The notes: generated from the sequence alone by a model not told the origin. Shown: positions 25,011 to 36,143, counted from the stretch's first letter. The stretch is DNA of 64,000 nt from Brevibacillus antibioticus (GCF_005217615.1 NZ_SZNK01000001.1:2878501-2942500); one strand, 5' to 3'. Made by a program: numbers and translations.

Positions 25011-26597
25011 ATGAAACAATCCTTCTTTTACGGAACGGTCATCCTCATAATTGCTGGTGGCATCACCAAAGTGTTTGGCTTTGCTCACAGGATCGTGTTG
25101 TCGCGCATTATCGGAGCGGAAGGAATGGGGCTTTATCAGATGGTTGTGCCCCTTTTATACTTTCTGATTACTGTGACGACATTCGGACTTCCGGTTGCCA
25201 TTGCAAAACAAGTGGCAGAGACGGAAGCAGCTAATAATCCGCGGCTGACTCGCCGGTTCTTGTTACTAGCCTTGTCGGTCGCCGGCGGGATTAGCCTCTT
25301 CATTTGCGTCCTGCTCCTCTTGTTCTCTCAATGGATTTCCGGAATGCTATTCGCGGACTCTCGTGCACACATTGTTCTGCTTGCAGCCATTCCGGTCATC
25401 CCGATTTCCGGCATTTCTCTTGTCCTGCGAGGATACTTCCAAGGCAAGCAAAACATGATCCCTACTGCCGTCTCTCAACTTGTGGAGCAAGTCGTCCGAA
25501 TGGCACTGGTCGTTGTCATGACGATGTCTTTTCTCTCGGCAGGCATTGAGTACGCCACAGCAGGGGCTGTCGCCAGCATTATTTTTGGGGAAGCCGCCGG
25601 ACTCGTGTACATTCTCTGGCAGTATAGAAAAGGCAGCAAAAAAGCAGCAGCCGAGCTTCTGGATAAGCCTCTTCTCATGACGGTTTCAGCAAGCAAAAAG
25701 AGCTTGTCGCAACTCATCCATGTCGCACTCCCTGTCACGCTTAGCCGCGTCATTGGCTCCATTGCTTACGTGCTAGAGCCGATGATCGTACCGTACGCAC
25801 TCGTCATAGCAGGCTTTACCACCTCGACTGCTACTGGTTTGTACGGACAGTTTGCCGGGATGGCCGTTCCTTTGGTGCTTTTCCCCACTTTTTTAACGTA
25901 TTCCTTGTCCGTTTCCCTCGTTCCTGCCGTGGCGGAAGCGGCCTATCAAAAAAACGCTCCACTCGTGCATCGCCGCATTTATCAAGCCATGCGGATTACA
26001 CTCGTCATTGGAGCACCTTGTACCGTCTTGCTCACTATTTTTGCAGAACCTTTATGTGTCCTGCTCTACGGCAGTGAGTATCGGGAGGTTGGCGTGCTAC
26101 TAAAAGAGCTGGCACCATTCTCCGTCTTCCTGTTTTTTCAAGCACCGCTTGCCGCCGCCTTGCAAGGACTCGATTACGCTCAGGTCGTCTTTCGAAATAC
26201 GCTGATCAGTGCCATCATCAAAACTGTCGCCATGTTTTTTTTCACGGCACATCCAGCATTCGGCATTCACGGCGCTGTCATTGCCCTGAATATCGGCATT
26301 ACCCTTGGGACATTATTGCATTTTGCCAGCCTGATCAAAAAAATTGGTTTTACGGTCGACCTTCGGGAATTCGGCAAAATCGCGGTCGCCATGCTGCTCA
26401 TGGGTTATTCCGGTTCCTACATTGCCAAGCACTGGTTTACGGACATTTCGATTGGACAGCTATTGACTGCAAGCACCTTCATTAGCACTTTGCTATACGT
26501 TATCCTGCTCGTTGCCATGCGCGTCTTGGGTAAGCAAGACGTGCGTCGCATTCCGTGGATTGGCGAACAACTCGCTGTGTTCTTCCCTCGCCGCTAG
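25011..26597 (+). CDS. spoVB: Stage V sporulation protein B (MOP-superfamily flippase)
   Basis: A 528-residue integral membrane protein with about 14 membrane segments, of the polysaccharide-biosynthesis/MATE-like MOP superfamily. It starts MKQSFFYGTVILIIAGGITKVFGFAHR, and has RIIGAEGMGLYQMVVPLLY and GLPVAIAKQVAE, matching SpoVB. It is needed for spore cortex formation, presumably moving lipid-linked precursor across the outer forespore membrane. ATG 25011 has AAAGGAG 6 nt upstream; the frame is open for about 400 nt further upstream but that part overlaps comN and is not family-like. A CCATATT motif at about 24966 could be part of a sigma-E promoter, but no good -10 follows. Confidence 0.93.
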   Translation: MKQSFFYGTVILIIAGGITKVFGFAHRIVLSRIIGAEGMGLYQMVVPLLYFLITVTTFGLPVAIAKQVAETEAANNPRLTRRFLLLALSVAGGISLFICVLLLLFSQWISGMLFADSRAHIVLLAAIPVIPISGISLVLRGYFQGKQNMIPTAVSQLVEQVVRMALVVVMTMSFLSAGIEYATAGAVASIIFGEAAGLVYILWQYRKGSKKAAAELLDKPLLMTVSASKKSLSQLIHVALPVTLSRVIGSIAYVLEPMIVPYALVIAGFTTSTATGLYGQFAGMAVPLVLFPTFLTYSLSVSLVPAVAEAAYQKNAPLVHRRIYQAMRITLVIGAPCTVLLTIFAEPLCVLLYGSEYREVGVLLKELAPFSVFLFFQAPLAAALQGLDYAQVVFRNTLISAIIKTVAMFFFTAHPAFGIHGAVIALNIGITLGTLLHFASLIKKIGFTVDLREFGKIAVAMLLMGYSGSYIAKHWFTDISIGQLLTASTFISTLLYVILLVAMRVLGKQDVRRIPWIGEQLAVFFPRR

Positions 26598-26601
26598 TAA
26601 C

Positions 26602-27315
26602 TTATTGCAGCGGCTTGTCTTTTTTGTCCAAATACATGATGCCACGTTCGTCAATGCTGCAAAAAGAAACTTCTCGAATGTCTTTGATTCCGTATTTCCG
26701 GATTTCTCGTTTCAGCCAAAGCTGGTTTTGTCCAATCTTGTTCAATGCCTCCGTTCTCACCTTGCCATCGAGAATCAGTGGGATGGGCAGACCTTTGTAC
26801 GAGACAGGACCGACCTGTGGCTTCTGCATCAACGCGAGATCTTCCCTCGTGACCTTATCTTTTTGCTCCTTTAAAAACACACTCATTTGTCCGGTTGGCT
26901 CCAACAACGCAAACTCAACATCGGCAATGCTTTTTACGTCTTTTTGTCGCAGATGTACCATCAAATCATCCATGTTCAAGCGATTGCGACGCATCGCCTG
27001 CTCCCTGATTTGCCCATTTTCTATAATCAAATCGGCAGAGCCGTCCACTGTATCGCGGAATTTCTTGCTCTTTAAAGACAAATAAGCAAAGGCGACTTCC
27101 AATAAGGCAATCAACAGCATCGGCAAATAAAACCGAAGGGCAGGCTTATCGACATCCTCAATTGCCAGTGCAGCCATTTCTGCAAGCATGATCGAGATGA
27201 CCACATCAAAAACGGACAGCTTTCCCAATTCCCGCTTTCCCATCAACCGCACTAAAATCAGGAGGAAAAAATACGAGAAAAGGGTGCGAAGTAACACCAT
27301 TGTAAGATTTTCCAC
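26602..27315 (-). CDS. yrbG: DUF421 (YetF/YrbG family) membrane protein
   Basis: A 237-residue protein with three N-terminal membrane segments (FSYFFLLILVRLMGKRELGKL, then two more to about residue 75) and a cytosolic C-terminal DUF421 region, including LIENGQIREQAMRRNRLNMD and the second conserved strand VSYKGLPIPLILDGKV. Related Bacillus proteins YetF/YdfS affect spore properties; YrbG sits beside spoVB in B. subtilis, as here. The GTG start has GGGGGG about 8 nt upstream. It is convergent with spoVB with a 4-bp gap, so no separate terminator is visible. Confidence 0.88.
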   Translation of the reverse strand: MENLTMVLLRTLFSYFFLLILVRLMGKRELGKLSVFDVVISIMLAEMAALAIEDVDKPALRFYLPMLLIALLEVAFAYLSLKSKKFRDTVDGSADLIIENGQIREQAMRRNRLNMDDLMVHLRQKDVKSIADVEFALLEPTGQMSVFLKEQKDKVTREDLALMQKPQVGPVSYKGLPIPLILDGKVRTEALNKIGQNQLWLKREIRKYGIKDIREVSFCSIDERGIMYLDKKDKPLQ

Positions 27316-27383
27316 TTACGCTGCCCCCCAAAGAACATTTGATACTAGTGTTCAACAGGGGGCAGGGAAAGTATTAGCACCAA

Positions 27384-28361
27384 TTACAGCCACTTTCGCT
27401 TGCGGAAAATATGAAGCATGGTAAACGTCATGCCTAACATAATCACGAGTGCCACGATCAGCATATACGGTTCTGCTTCTTCACCTAGCCATGCGAAAGT
27501 ATTCATCCCGAATAGTCCGGTGATAAATGTCAACGGAAGGATGATTGTGGAGATGATGGTAAGAACACGCATCGTCTCCGTTGTTTTGGCGCTAATGATG
27601 GTGTAGTACGTATCCAAAGCACCGTTCACCAGATCACGGAAGGTTTCCGTAGAATCCGAAATCCTTTCCAAGTGGTCTGTTAGGTCGGTGTAGAACGGAA
27701 CGTTTTCCTCGGAAATGTCGAAGGAGTAACGGCCGTTGACGTTCGCGAAAATTCTTTTTTGCGGCATGATCACACGCCTGATTAAAATAATCGTTCGCTT
27801 CAACGCCAGGAACTCTTCGGTAATTTCCTCCATCTGATGTTCATAAATCTCGTCCTCCAGCTCGTCAATCCGCACACTAATCCGATCAATAATGGGAAAG
27901 TATTCATCGGTAATCCCGTCTACAATGGCATACAGCAAATAGTCAGGACCTCTGTTCAAGTAAGAAATGTTGCGGTGACACATGGCAGCGATCCGACCAA
28001 TGGTATTCATCGGAGACTTGTGGATCGTCACGATGTAGTTAGGGCCGAGAAAAACGTTCAGTTCTACCGTTGTGATCTCGTCATCACTTTCTTCATTGTA
28101 ACGCAGGGCGTGAAAAACGAAGAAATAGTAGTCATCGTACTTGTCTACCTTGGCACGCGGACTGACGTGCAGGCAGTCCTCAATTGCCAGCGGGTGAAAG
28201 TCGAAAATCTTGGCAATATAGGGCAGTTCATTGTTTCCCACATCATACAGATCGATCCAGAGCAAATCCTCTGGTGATTTCAACCATTGATCTTTGGTTG
28301 CCAGATCAACGTCGTGAAACATCTTCTGTTCAGAGTGGTTATAAAAGTACGTTTTAATCAA
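27384..28361 (-). CDS. corA: CorA-family divalent cation (Mg/Co) transporter
   Basis: A 325-residue CorA channel subunit: a long cytosolic N-terminal domain (DLYDVGNNELPYIAKIFDFHPLAIEDCLH), then two C-terminal membrane helices with the selectivity motif GLFGMNT and a basic end (FRKRKWL). The two-membrane-helix pentamer fold is typical. TTG start with GGGGGTG 7 nt upstream. It is oriented like its neighbours; no M-box riboswitch is visible in the short upstream gap. The substrate (Mg, Co or Ni) cannot be told from sequence. Confidence 0.95.
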   Translation of the reverse strand: MIKTYFYNHSEQKMFHDVDLATKDQWLKSPEDLLWIDLYDVGNNELPYIAKIFDFHPLAIEDCLHVSPRAKVDKYDDYYFFVFHALRYNEESDDEITTVELNVFLGPNYIVTIHKSPMNTIGRIAAMCHRNISYLNRGPDYLLYAIVDGITDEYFPIIDRISVRIDELEDEIYEHQMEEITEEFLALKRTIILIRRVIMPQKRIFANVNGRYSFDISEENVPFYTDLTDHLERISDSTETFRDLVNGALDTYYTIISAKTTETMRVLTIISTIILPLTFITGLFGMNTFAWLGEEAEPYMLIVALVIMLGMTFTMLHIFRKRKWL

Positions 28362-28492
28362 TCTTCCTCACCCCCGTCTCGTTCCCCATCCATCATACGA
28401 AAATTCCTATCAATGTTCAACGCGAAGATGAATACGTGAGCCAAGCCTCTCATATAGATGTACAAACACTTCCAATTAAGGGGGTACATACC

Positions 28493-28909
28493 GTGCGAAG
28501 TGCATCCACCTCTGTACTGACCGGTCTATTGTATACGACATGTCTTGTTTTAATTGGAGCGTTGCTCGCAACCCTGCTCCTTAGCTTTACCTCGATACGT
28601 GAAGGTACGCTGCCCTATTTTACGTACGTGATCAATGCCATCGCCCTCTTGATCGGGGGATTCGTTACTGGACGTCGTTGCGGCGGCAGAGGCTGGTACT
28701 ACGGCGGACTTACCGGACTCACTTACTTTCTCTTCATCCTCTTGATCGGCTTCCTAGGCTTCAACGCCCCGATGCAATGGGGAACCTTCCTGTTCTTGTT
28801 CGGTGCTTTTGGAGTGGCTGCATTAGGTGGGATTCTCGGCGTGAATTCGGCCAATTCCAACAACAAGCATAAAGGCGGTAAACCTAAAGTTATCAAGCCT
28901 CGCCGCTAA
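28493..28909 (+). CDS. yrzE: TIGR04086 family membrane protein (YrzE-like)
   Basis: A 138-residue protein with four predicted membrane segments, beginning RSASTSVLTGLLYTTCLVLIGALL and carrying the INAIALLIGGFVTGRRCGGRGWYYGG signature typical of YrzE. It ends in a basic tail (KHKGGKPKVIKPRR). GTG 28493 has AAGGGGG 8 nt upstream; an earlier GTG at 28436 would add 19 residues but has a poor site. In B. subtilis yrzE also lies next to yrbF (yajC) near spoVB. Function unknown. Confidence 0.87.
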   Translation: MRSASTSVLTGLLYTTCLVLIGALLATLLLSFTSIREGTLPYFTYVINAIALLIGGFVTGRRCGGRGWYYGGLTGLTYFLFILLIGFLGFNAPMQWGTFLFLFGAFGVAALGGILGVNSANSNNKHKGGKPKVIKPRR

Positions 28910-28922
28910 AACAAGACAGAAA

Positions 28923-28951
28923 AAAGCAGGTGGATCACCCACCTGCTTTTC
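28923..28951. terminator. Bidirectional terminator between yrzE and yajC
   Basis: AAAAGCAGGTG / CACCTGCTTTT perfect 11-bp stem with a 7-nt loop; A/T runs on both sides allow use by both convergent genes. Confidence 0.9.
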
Positions 28952-28958
28952 GCATGTA

Positions 28959-29279
28959 TTATTTGGATTCTTCTTTTGCTACTTCGCTCTTCGCTGTTTC
29001 ACTCTTTACAGGTTCGTTACTGGTAGAAACAGCGTTGTTGATCGCGCCACGATCAAAAGTAACGTTTACGTTGTGAGCAATACGCAACGTAACAGTATCA
29101 TCAGACAGTTCTTGGATCGTTCCATGCACTCCACCGATTGTTACGATCTTGTCGCCTTTTTTCAGAGCAGCAAGCATTGCGTTGCGTTGTTTTGCCTTCT
29201 TTTGTTGCGGACGAATCAGCAAGAAGTAAAAAATCGCAAACATGATGATAATCGGTACAAACTGAGTCCAGCCTTCCAT
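28959..29279 (-). CDS. yajC: Preprotein translocase subunit YajC
   Basis: A 106-residue protein with one N-terminal membrane helix (FVPIIIMFAIFYFLLIRPQQKKAK) followed by the YajC domain (LKKGDKIVTIGGVHGTIQEL...). The C-terminus is charged with alternating Lys/Glu/Ser, longer than the E. coli form. ATG 29279 has GAGGGGG 9 nt upstream. It lies 18 nt after tgt on the same strand, the widespread queA-tgt-yajC order. Confidence 0.97.
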   Translation of the reverse strand: MEGWTQFVPIIIMFAIFYFLLIRPQQKKAKQRNAMLAALKKGDKIVTIGGVHGTIQELSDDTVTLRIAHNVNVTFDRGAINNAVSTSNEPVKSETAKSEVAKEESK

Positions 29280-29297
29280 GAAAAAAATCCCCCTCGA

Positions 29298-30446
<1,149 letters not shown>

Positions 30447-30467
30447 CTATGTATGTAAGTCTTACCT

Positions 30468-30496
30468 ATTATAGAAAAACTTCCGAGTGAAGTAAA
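30468..30496 (-). promoter_or_regulatory. Probable sigma-A promoter of tgt-yajC
   Basis: TTTACT (30491-30496), 17-nt spacer, TATAAT (30468-30473). The -35 box overlaps by two bases the proximal arm of the queA-tgt intercistronic hairpin. Confidence 0.75.
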
Positions 30497-30535
30497 CCCA
30501 CCTGACTAATAAGTATACACTTATACAGGTGGGTT
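30495..30535 (-). terminator. Intercistronic hairpin between queA and tgt
   Basis: Perfect 10-bp stem (AACCCACCTG / CAGGTGGGTT) enclosing a smaller stem (TAAGT / ACTTA). It starts about 10 nt after the queA stop. Only a short T stretch follows (GGGTTTACTTC), so termination would be partial; the tgt promoter begins at its foot. Confidence 0.6.
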
Positions 30536-30545
30536 GTTCACATTT

Positions 30546-31574
30546 TTATAAAATGAACATCGCATCGCCAAAACTGAAGAAGCGATACTCCTCTTCCACA
30601 GCCATTTTGTAGGCACGCATCACATTCTCTTTTCCAGCCAAAGCACTCACTAGCATGACGAGCGTAGACTTGGGCAAGTGGAAGTTTGTCAGTAGCCCGT
30701 CTAGGATGGAAAACGTGTAGCCCGGATAAATGAAAATATCCGTCCAACCAGAGGTTGCCACCAGCTTTCCTCCATTCGCGCGCCCTACTGTCTCCAATGT
30801 GCGGCAGGATGTCGTCCCGACAGCGATTACTCTTCTGCCTTCTGCTTTTGCCTGGTTCACCAGCTCTACTGTTTCCTCGGGAATCTCATAGTATTCCGCG
30901 TGCATGACATGCTCTTCCACGGAATCTGCTGATACAGGGCGAAAAGTCCCAAGTCCCACATGCAGGGTCACGTAAGCCAGCTGTACGCCTTTGGCAGCAA
31001 TTTGCTCCAAGTAGGGCTTCGTGAAATGAAGCCCGGCTGTCGGAGCTGCTGCCGAGCCGCGCTCCTTCGCATAAACTGTCTGGTAACGCTCACTGTCCTC
31101 CAGTTGTGCGTGAATATACGGAGGCAAAGGCATCGAGCCTAATTGGTCGAGAATCTCATAAAAGATTCCCTCGTACAAAAAGCGCACGATTCGTCCACCC
31201 GTCTCTGTCACGTCTTCACAAACACAGCGCAAAAGACCGTTACCAAAAACCACTTCTGTCCCCGGCTTCATCCGCTTCCCAGGCTTCACTAGTGTCTCCC
31301 AACGATCGTCACCAAGTGATTTCAACAAAAGGATTTCTATTTTCGCACCAGTCTCCGCCTTTTCACCTATCAATCTGGCAGGCAAAACGCGGCTGTCATT
31401 CATGACGAGTACGTCCCCTGCTTGGAGGTGATCGATTAAATTGGTAAATTGCTGATGAACGATATTGCCTGTTTGTTTCTCTAACACGAGCAATCTCGAT
31501 GAAGTTCTGTCTTCTAGCGGGTGCTGGGCAATCAAATGCTCCGGCAAATCAAAATCAAATTGTTGCACGTCCAC
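30546..31574 (-). CDS. queA: S-adenosylmethionine:tRNA ribosyltransferase-isomerase
   Basis: A 342-residue QueA that adds the epoxycyclopentanediol group from SAM to preQ1-tRNA. Signature segments are [27 protein letters not shown] at the start, [39 protein letters not shown] and [21 protein letters not shown] near the end. The GTG start has AAAGGAG 10 nt upstream. It lies 44 nt after the SpoIID-like gene, so the two may be cotranscribed. Confidence 0.97.
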   Translation of the reverse strand: MDVQQFDFDLPEHLIAQHPLEDRTSSRLLVLEKQTGNIVHQQFTNLIDHLQAGDVLVMNDSRVLPARLIGEKAETGAKIEILLLKSLGDDRWETLVKPGKRMKPGTEVVFGNGLLRCVCEDVTETGGRIVRFLYEGIFYEILDQLGSMPLPPYIHAQLEDSERYQTVYAKERGSAAAPTAGLHFTKPYLEQIAAKGVQLAYVTLHVGLGTFRPVSADSVEEHVMHAEYYEIPEETVELVNQAKAEGRRVIAVGTTSCRTLETVGRANGGKLVATSGWTDIFIYPGYTFSILDGLLTNFHLPKSTLVMLVSALAGKENVMRAYKMAVEEEYRFFSFGDAMFIL

Positions 31575-31617
31575 GAAATCGTTACTCCTTTTTGCGGTAG
31601 ATCTTGTGGCAAACGAC

Positions 31618-33552
31618 TTACTTTTCGATTGTCACATCCTGGTAGTAGTGTTGCAAGATATCTTTGTAGTCATACCCTTCCTCTGCCATTGCACGAGCTC
31701 CGTATTGCGAAACACCAAGTCCGTGCCCAAAGCCAGTACCACGGAAGATGAATTGCGAACCATTGATTTTTTCCACTTCAAACTTCGTGCTGCGAAGAGG
31801 GGAGCCACCTTGTTGAAAAACAGAACGGAATGCATCCGGTGAAGAAACGACAATTGGTTTCCCGTTTGCTTCCATCGCGATCACACGTCCAGATGGACCG
31901 CGTCCTGTCACTTTCAGGCTCGTTACGTTTCCTGAAATGCGTGGAGCTTTGTTCTTGTCATGTGCGGCATTAATCATGGCTGCGATCTCTGTAGAGGTAA
32001 AGGGACCGCGCGTCCACGAATACGCATTTTCTTCTTTTACTTCTGAGAGGATCGTTACCTCTGCACCAGTAGGGAGTACGGACAATACCCGATTCGTCGT
32101 TGTACTTGGACCTGAGCGCAGATTGGTATTTTCAGTCGAAATGACCGCTATTCTTTTTCCCGCTGAATTGTTCTGGCCTGTTTCGGTCACCAGATCATTT
32201 CTTACATAGCCGAGCGTTCCATCTGCTAAAGCCACGCGATACCATACACTTGCATTGTCCATTGGATACGTGTCTTTACTCTCGACAGATCGTAAATAAG
32301 GAACCGGGTTGCCCCATACTTCTGTGCCGTCCGCTGTCATACCGCCTGCATTGGAATAGAAGAGCGACTCGGCTGGCTTGCCTTGGTAGTAAATGACTTC
32401 GCCTTCTGTCTCGTCGACGGCCTCACGCACATCATCAGACTCTTTTGTATAGCCATAATACGCCTGTTCGAAAACTGTATCTGACACGTTGGCAACCCCA
32501 TACTTATTGCCTTGCCACACAGCACGAGTTCTCGACAGGACCGCCTGCGTTTTCAATGCTTCCATCGGCCAGCCTGGAGCCATTTCAGAGCCAACGACTC
32601 CATACAGATACTCTTCCATAGGAAGCTCATTTACTAGTGTCAAGTGACCATTGTATTCCGACAGCTCTAGCTCACCGCGATATGTGCGCTGCTCTCGTTC
32701 CACAACGCCAATCACTGATTCATTGCCTGCTTTATTCGCTTCAACTGTCAGCTTTACTTGAGGGGAGAATACATACTTCCAAATCACTTCATCTGGTGAT
32801 CCGTATACATCCTGCTTCAATATAACATAAGATTGGCTATCTGGCTCCTGATAGGAGAAAGAAGGGAATGCGGCATTAGCTCTTCGTTTCAATTCTTTCA
32901 CGGCATCAGGGCTAACCTCGTCACCGATCCAAACCGCATATTTGACTTTATCCCCATCTGATACCATCACGGGATAAGCAGGAATACCAGCTGCTTCAAA
33001 TGACGCTTGCCATTCTTGCGCTTCCTTTAAGCTTTTGAATTTACCCGCTTCGAGTCGATGCGGACCTTTTACCAGCGGATTCTGTCCGATTGCTTGGGCA
33101 ACTGTTTTTGCCTGATTCGCTGCAGCTTGATACGTGTCATACGTTCCGCTCACAACCTGATAGACGGTCTGACCGTTACGCTTTGCCACCTGGATTGAGC
33201 CCTCGTATTTTCGTTGGCTCATTTGCTGTGCAATCTGCTGTGCGCGATTCCAGTCACCTGTTTCGGCAACGATCAGATGATATTCATCAACCCGGTAACG
33301 AGCTGCATCTCCCTTTAAATCGGGTAAATCTGTCTTGCCTTCGGGTCCGTTGAGCACAACTTCCATTCCATTTTCAGCCGTTAGCGTAACGGAAGGAACT
33401 ACTCCCCGATAGCCTTGTCCTGTATCCACAAATAGCGCAACTCTGATATTGTCGCCGGCTGCCTGCGCTGGTACTTGTCCTCCTACGAGAACTACTGATA
33501 GCAGGCCCACCGAAAGGACTTTCCCCATCCATTTCTTTCTCATGTCGTCCAT
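31618..33552 (-). CDS. SpoIID/LytB-domain protein with SPOR-like and inserted SH3-like regions
   Basis: A 644-residue secreted protein. A signal peptide ends near AQAAG (30-33). About 90-225 are two SPOR-like stretches ([37 protein letters not shown]). The SpoIID domain begins near 285, with [20 protein letters not shown] (candidate catalytic glutamate 323) and AVLSRTRA, and ends with [20 protein letters not shown] (604-623). Between its two halves (about 432-510) is an SH3-like insert with [10 protein letters not shown]. SpoIID is a lytic transglycosylase in engulfment; this is probably a paralog in the ruv-queA cluster rather than the engulfment enzyme itself. ATG 33552 has GGAG 8 nt upstream. 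Confidence 0.88.
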   Translation of the reverse strand: MDDMRKKWMGKVLSVGLLSVVLVGGQVPAQAAGDNIRVALFVDTGQGYRGVVPSVTLTAENGMEVVLNGPEGKTDLPDLKGDAARYRVDEYHLIVAETGDWNRAQQIAQQMSQRKYEGSIQVAKRNGQTVYQVVSGTYDTYQAAANQAKTVAQAIGQNPLVKGPHRLEAGKFKSLKEAQEWQASFEAAGIPAYPVMVSDGDKVKYAVWIGDEVSPDAVKELKRRANAAFPSFSYQEPDSQSYVILKQDVYGSPDEVIWKYVFSPQVKLTVEANKAGNESVIGVVEREQRTYRGELELSEYNGHLTLVNELPMEEYLYGVVGSEMAPGWPMEALKTQAVLSRTRAVWQGNKYGVANVSDTVFEQAYYGYTKESDDVREAVDETEGEVIYYQGKPAESLFYSNAGGMTADGTEVWGNPVPYLRSVESKDTYPMDNASVWYRVALADGTLGYVRNDLVTETGQNNSAGKRIAVISTENTNLRSGPSTTTNRVLSVLPTGAEVTILSEVKEENAYSWTRGPFTSTEIAAMINAAHDKNKAPRISGNVTSLKVTGRGPSGRVIAMEANGKPIVVSSPDAFRSVFQQGGSPLRSTKFEVEKINGSQFIFRGTGFGHGLGVSQYGARAMAEEGYDYKDILQHYYQDVTIEK

Positions 33553-33665
33553 TGTCCTTTCTCCACCTGATTTTCAACAAAAATTGGCATGTCTTCCCAT
33601 GTTTTTCGACAATAGCAGGCTAATCTCCTGCCTTTTTCGTAAAATGGGACCAAACGCCCGCACGC

Positions 33666-33697
33666 AAAAAAACCACCGGAACGATGAGCTCCGATGG
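33666..33697 (-). terminator. Terminator after the DUF2905 gene
   Basis: CCATCGGA / TCCGGTGG stem (one G-U pair) followed on the minus strand by TTTTTTT, 14 nt after the stop at 33711. Confidence 0.8.
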
Positions 33698-33710
33698 CCT
33701 TCACACTTCC

Positions 33711-33929
33711 CTATTTAAACAGCCGGAATAAATACATACCAAGAGACAGGACGATGCTAATTACAATACAAGTTACAATCGGAAAGTAGAACTTGACGTT
33801 TTCCTTTTCTACCACGATATCTCCTGGCAAGCGCCCCAGCGGCAAAAATCTGCCTCCTACCTGCCACAAAAGACCAATTACGATTAAAGCAGCACCACCA
33901 ATAATGAGTAGCTTGGCTACAGGATTCAC
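33711..33929 (-). CDS. DUF2905 small membrane protein
   Basis: A 72-residue protein with two membrane helices ([17 protein letters not shown] and [20 protein letters not shown]) separated by a conserved loop ([23 protein letters not shown]), which is the DUF2905 signature. GTG 33929 overlaps the ruvB stop by 4 nt (GTGA) and has GGGAG 8 nt upstream, so it is translationally coupled to ruvB. The ruvB-DUF2905 pairing is common in Firmicutes. Function unknown. Confidence 0.88.
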
Positions 33930-34924
33930 GATTTCATCTCCCGACCAAAGTGTTGGTATGCACTCGGAGTAAGAACCCGCCCCCGCGGCGTCCGCTGCAT
34001 AAAGCCAATCTGCATGAGGTATGGCTCGCAAACATCTTCCACCGTTTGTGACTCTTCTCCGATTGTTGCTGCGATCGTATCCAGTCCAACCGGTCCACCG
34101 TCAAAACGATCAATAATCGCCAGCAATAGTTTGTGGTCGATATGATCGAGACCGCAAGCATCCACTTGCAATCTTTCCAGCGCTTCTTTGGCAATCTCTG
34201 TCGTAATGACACCTTCGCCTTTTACCTGGGCAAAATCGCGAACCCGCTTCAGCAAACGATTTGCCACCCGGGGTGTTCCACGTGAACGTCTGGCAATCTC
34301 TTCTGCTCCGCCTTCGCGAATGACGACCTGCAGGATGTCGGCTGCACGCGAAACGATAAAGGTCAGTTCCGGGACTGTATAAAACTCCAGGCGATTTACA
34401 ACTCCAAAGCGATCTCGAAGCGGCGCGGAAAGCATTCCAGCCCGCGTCGTAGCCCCCACCAGTGTAAATGGTGGCAAATCCAAACGGACACTGCGAGCGC
34501 TTGGCCCTTTACCGATTATGATGTCCAGCGCAAAATCCTCCATTGCTGGATACAAAACTTCCTCGACACTACGGTTGAGCCTGTGAATCTCGTCAATAAA
34601 CAGGACATCGCCTTCTTGGAGATTGGTCAAAATCGCTGCCAAATCACCGGGACGCTCAATCGCCGGACCAGACGTCGTTCGGATATTCACACCCAGCTCA
34701 TTTGCAATAATTTGCGACAGCGTCGTCTTCCCCAGACCAGGCGGACCGTACAGCAGTACGTGGTCCAACGACTCTTTCCGCATTTTGGCTGCTTCAATAA
34801 AGATTTTCAAGTTTTCCTTCACATGCTGCTGGCCGATGTATTCGTTTAAATAGCGAGGACGGAGGCTCAACTCCGCCGCATCTTCTTCCCAATTCATATG
34901 CGTCGTGATGATCCGAGAATCCAA
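33926..34924 (-). CDS. ruvB: Holliday junction branch migration ATPase RuvB
   Basis: A 332-residue AAA+ ATPase. Walker A is [18 protein letters not shown], Walker [12 protein letters not shown], sensor 1 [18 protein letters not shown] and the C-terminal winged helix ends [19 protein letters not shown]. It drives branch migration with RuvA. The TTG start has GAGGGGGTAGG about 7 nt upstream, partly within the ruvA stop region (4-nt gap). Transcribed ruvC-ruvA-ruvB-DUF2905. Confidence 0.98.
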
Positions 34925-34928
34925 AATC

Positions 34929-35546
34929 CTACCCCCTCATGAGCAACGCAAGCCCTTGTTTGATGAGCTTTTCTACACCATCGCCCTCTTTTGATTTCTC
35001 AGACAGCGTGTTTCTGATTTTTTGCAGTTCACCATCAGAGTAACCCAGTGCAGTCAACGCATCGAGTGCTTCGTTCAGTGCAGACACAGCTTTCTCGCCT
35101 GCTGTCAAATCACCCGCTGCAACAGTCAAAATCGCAGATGGGGTGTACCCTACCAATTTATCCTTCAAATCGAGAATAATGCGCTGGGCCGTCTTTTTCC
35201 CAATCCCCGGAAATTTCGTCAAATAGGTAACATTCTCCTGTTGAACCGCCATCACCAGCTGCTCAGGCGTCGCCGCAGCCAGAATAGCCAATCCGCCCTT
35301 TGGACCAATTCCGCTAACATCAAGCAGCTTGCGGAACAAATCGCGTTCATCACGGGTAGCGAAGCCATACAGCAGGATGGCATCTTCGCGCACATGGTGA
35401 TGGGTAAACAATTTGGTTTTGTTGCCTTCATACCGAACGAATTGGTACGGGTTTGGGCAAAACAGTCGATAACCAATCCCGCCCGTTTCGATGACTATGT
35501 ATTCCGAATCGAGATAACTAAGTGTACCTTCTACAAAATCAATCAT
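34929..35546 (-). CDS. ruvA: Holliday junction DNA-binding protein RuvA
   Basis: A 205-residue RuvA: N-terminal OB fold ([26 protein letters not shown]), two helix-hairpin-helix motifs ([16 protein letters not shown] and [19 protein letters not shown]) and a C-terminal domain III ([19 protein letters not shown]) that contacts RuvB. The start overlaps the ruvC stop by 4 nt (ATGA). GAAGGGG lies 7 nt upstream. Confidence 0.98.
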   Translation of the reverse strand: MIDFVEGTLSYLDSEYIVIETGGIGYRLFCPNPYQFVRYEGNKTKLFTHHHVREDAILLYGFATRDERDLFRKLLDVSGIGPKGGLAILAAATPEQLVMAVQQENVTYLTKFPGIGKKTAQRIILDLKDKLVGYTPSAILTVAAGDLTAGEKAVSALNEALDALTALGYSDGELQKIRNTLSEKSKEGDGVEKLIKQGLALLMRG

Positions 35547-36043
35547 TTCTGAACCCCTTCCGAAATGGAAATGAACGCGCGAAACTGTGCGTGCGTAATG
35601 GCAATGCCCAATGCGTCCGCCACGTCGTCAGGCTTTGGTACTTCTTTTAACCGCAATAGGAGCTTCGTCATTTCCTGTATTTGCTTCTTCTCTGCTCCCC
35701 CGTACCCAGTCACGGCTTGCTTGACCTGCATCGGGGTATATTCATAGACCGGCACACCAGCCAGCTCTGCTGCAAGTATAATAACCCCTCGCGCTTGACC
35801 AACTGTAAAGGCTGTCGTCACGTTTTTATTAAAGAAAAGCTTTTCGACGGACATTTCATCAGGACGATATGTTTCCAGAAGGCTCTGCATTGCCTCAAAA
35901 ATCTGTTTCAATCTAAGCGGTACTGGCAATCCTGCTTCTGTCTGAATGCTTCCATATTGGACGGGACGCAATTGGCTGCCCTCTTTATCCACAACCCCGA
36001 AGCCAACAATCGCAATGCCAGGGTCAATTCCTAAAATGCGCAT
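35543..36043 (-). CDS. ruvC: Crossover junction endodeoxyribonuclease RuvC
   Basis: A 166-residue resolvase with MRILGIDPGIAIVGFGVV (catalytic Asp7), the second acidic residue in MSVEKLFFNKNV, and the C-terminal DVADALGIAITH. ATG 36043 has GGAGAG 6 nt upstream; an open frame extends 96 nt further but lacks family similarity. A RuvC gene is absent from B. subtilis, which uses RecU, so its presence here is a difference from that species. Confidence 0.96.
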   Translation of the reverse strand: MRILGIDPGIAIVGFGVVDKEGSQLRPVQYGSIQTEAGLPVPLRLKQIFEAMQSLLETYRPDEMSVEKLFFNKNVTTAFTVGQARGVIILAAELAGVPVYEYTPMQVKQAVTGYGGAEKKQIQEMTKLLLRLKEVPKPDDVADALGIAITHAQFRAFISISEGVQK

Positions 36044-36077
36044 AGTCCACTCTCCGTGAGCAAAGATTCTACTCTCT

Positions 36078-36106
36078 ACTGTAACACAAAGCACCCAAAA
36101 AGCGAA
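36078..36106 (-). promoter_or_regulatory. Possible ruvC operon promoter
   Basis: TTCGCT (36101-36106), 17-nt spacer, TACAGT (36078-36083). Weak -35; no LexA box (GAAC-N4-GTTC) is visible nearby. Confidence 0.45.
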
Positions 36107-36143
36107 CGTGTATTTCCATTTTATATCGAAGTTCACCACCTTA

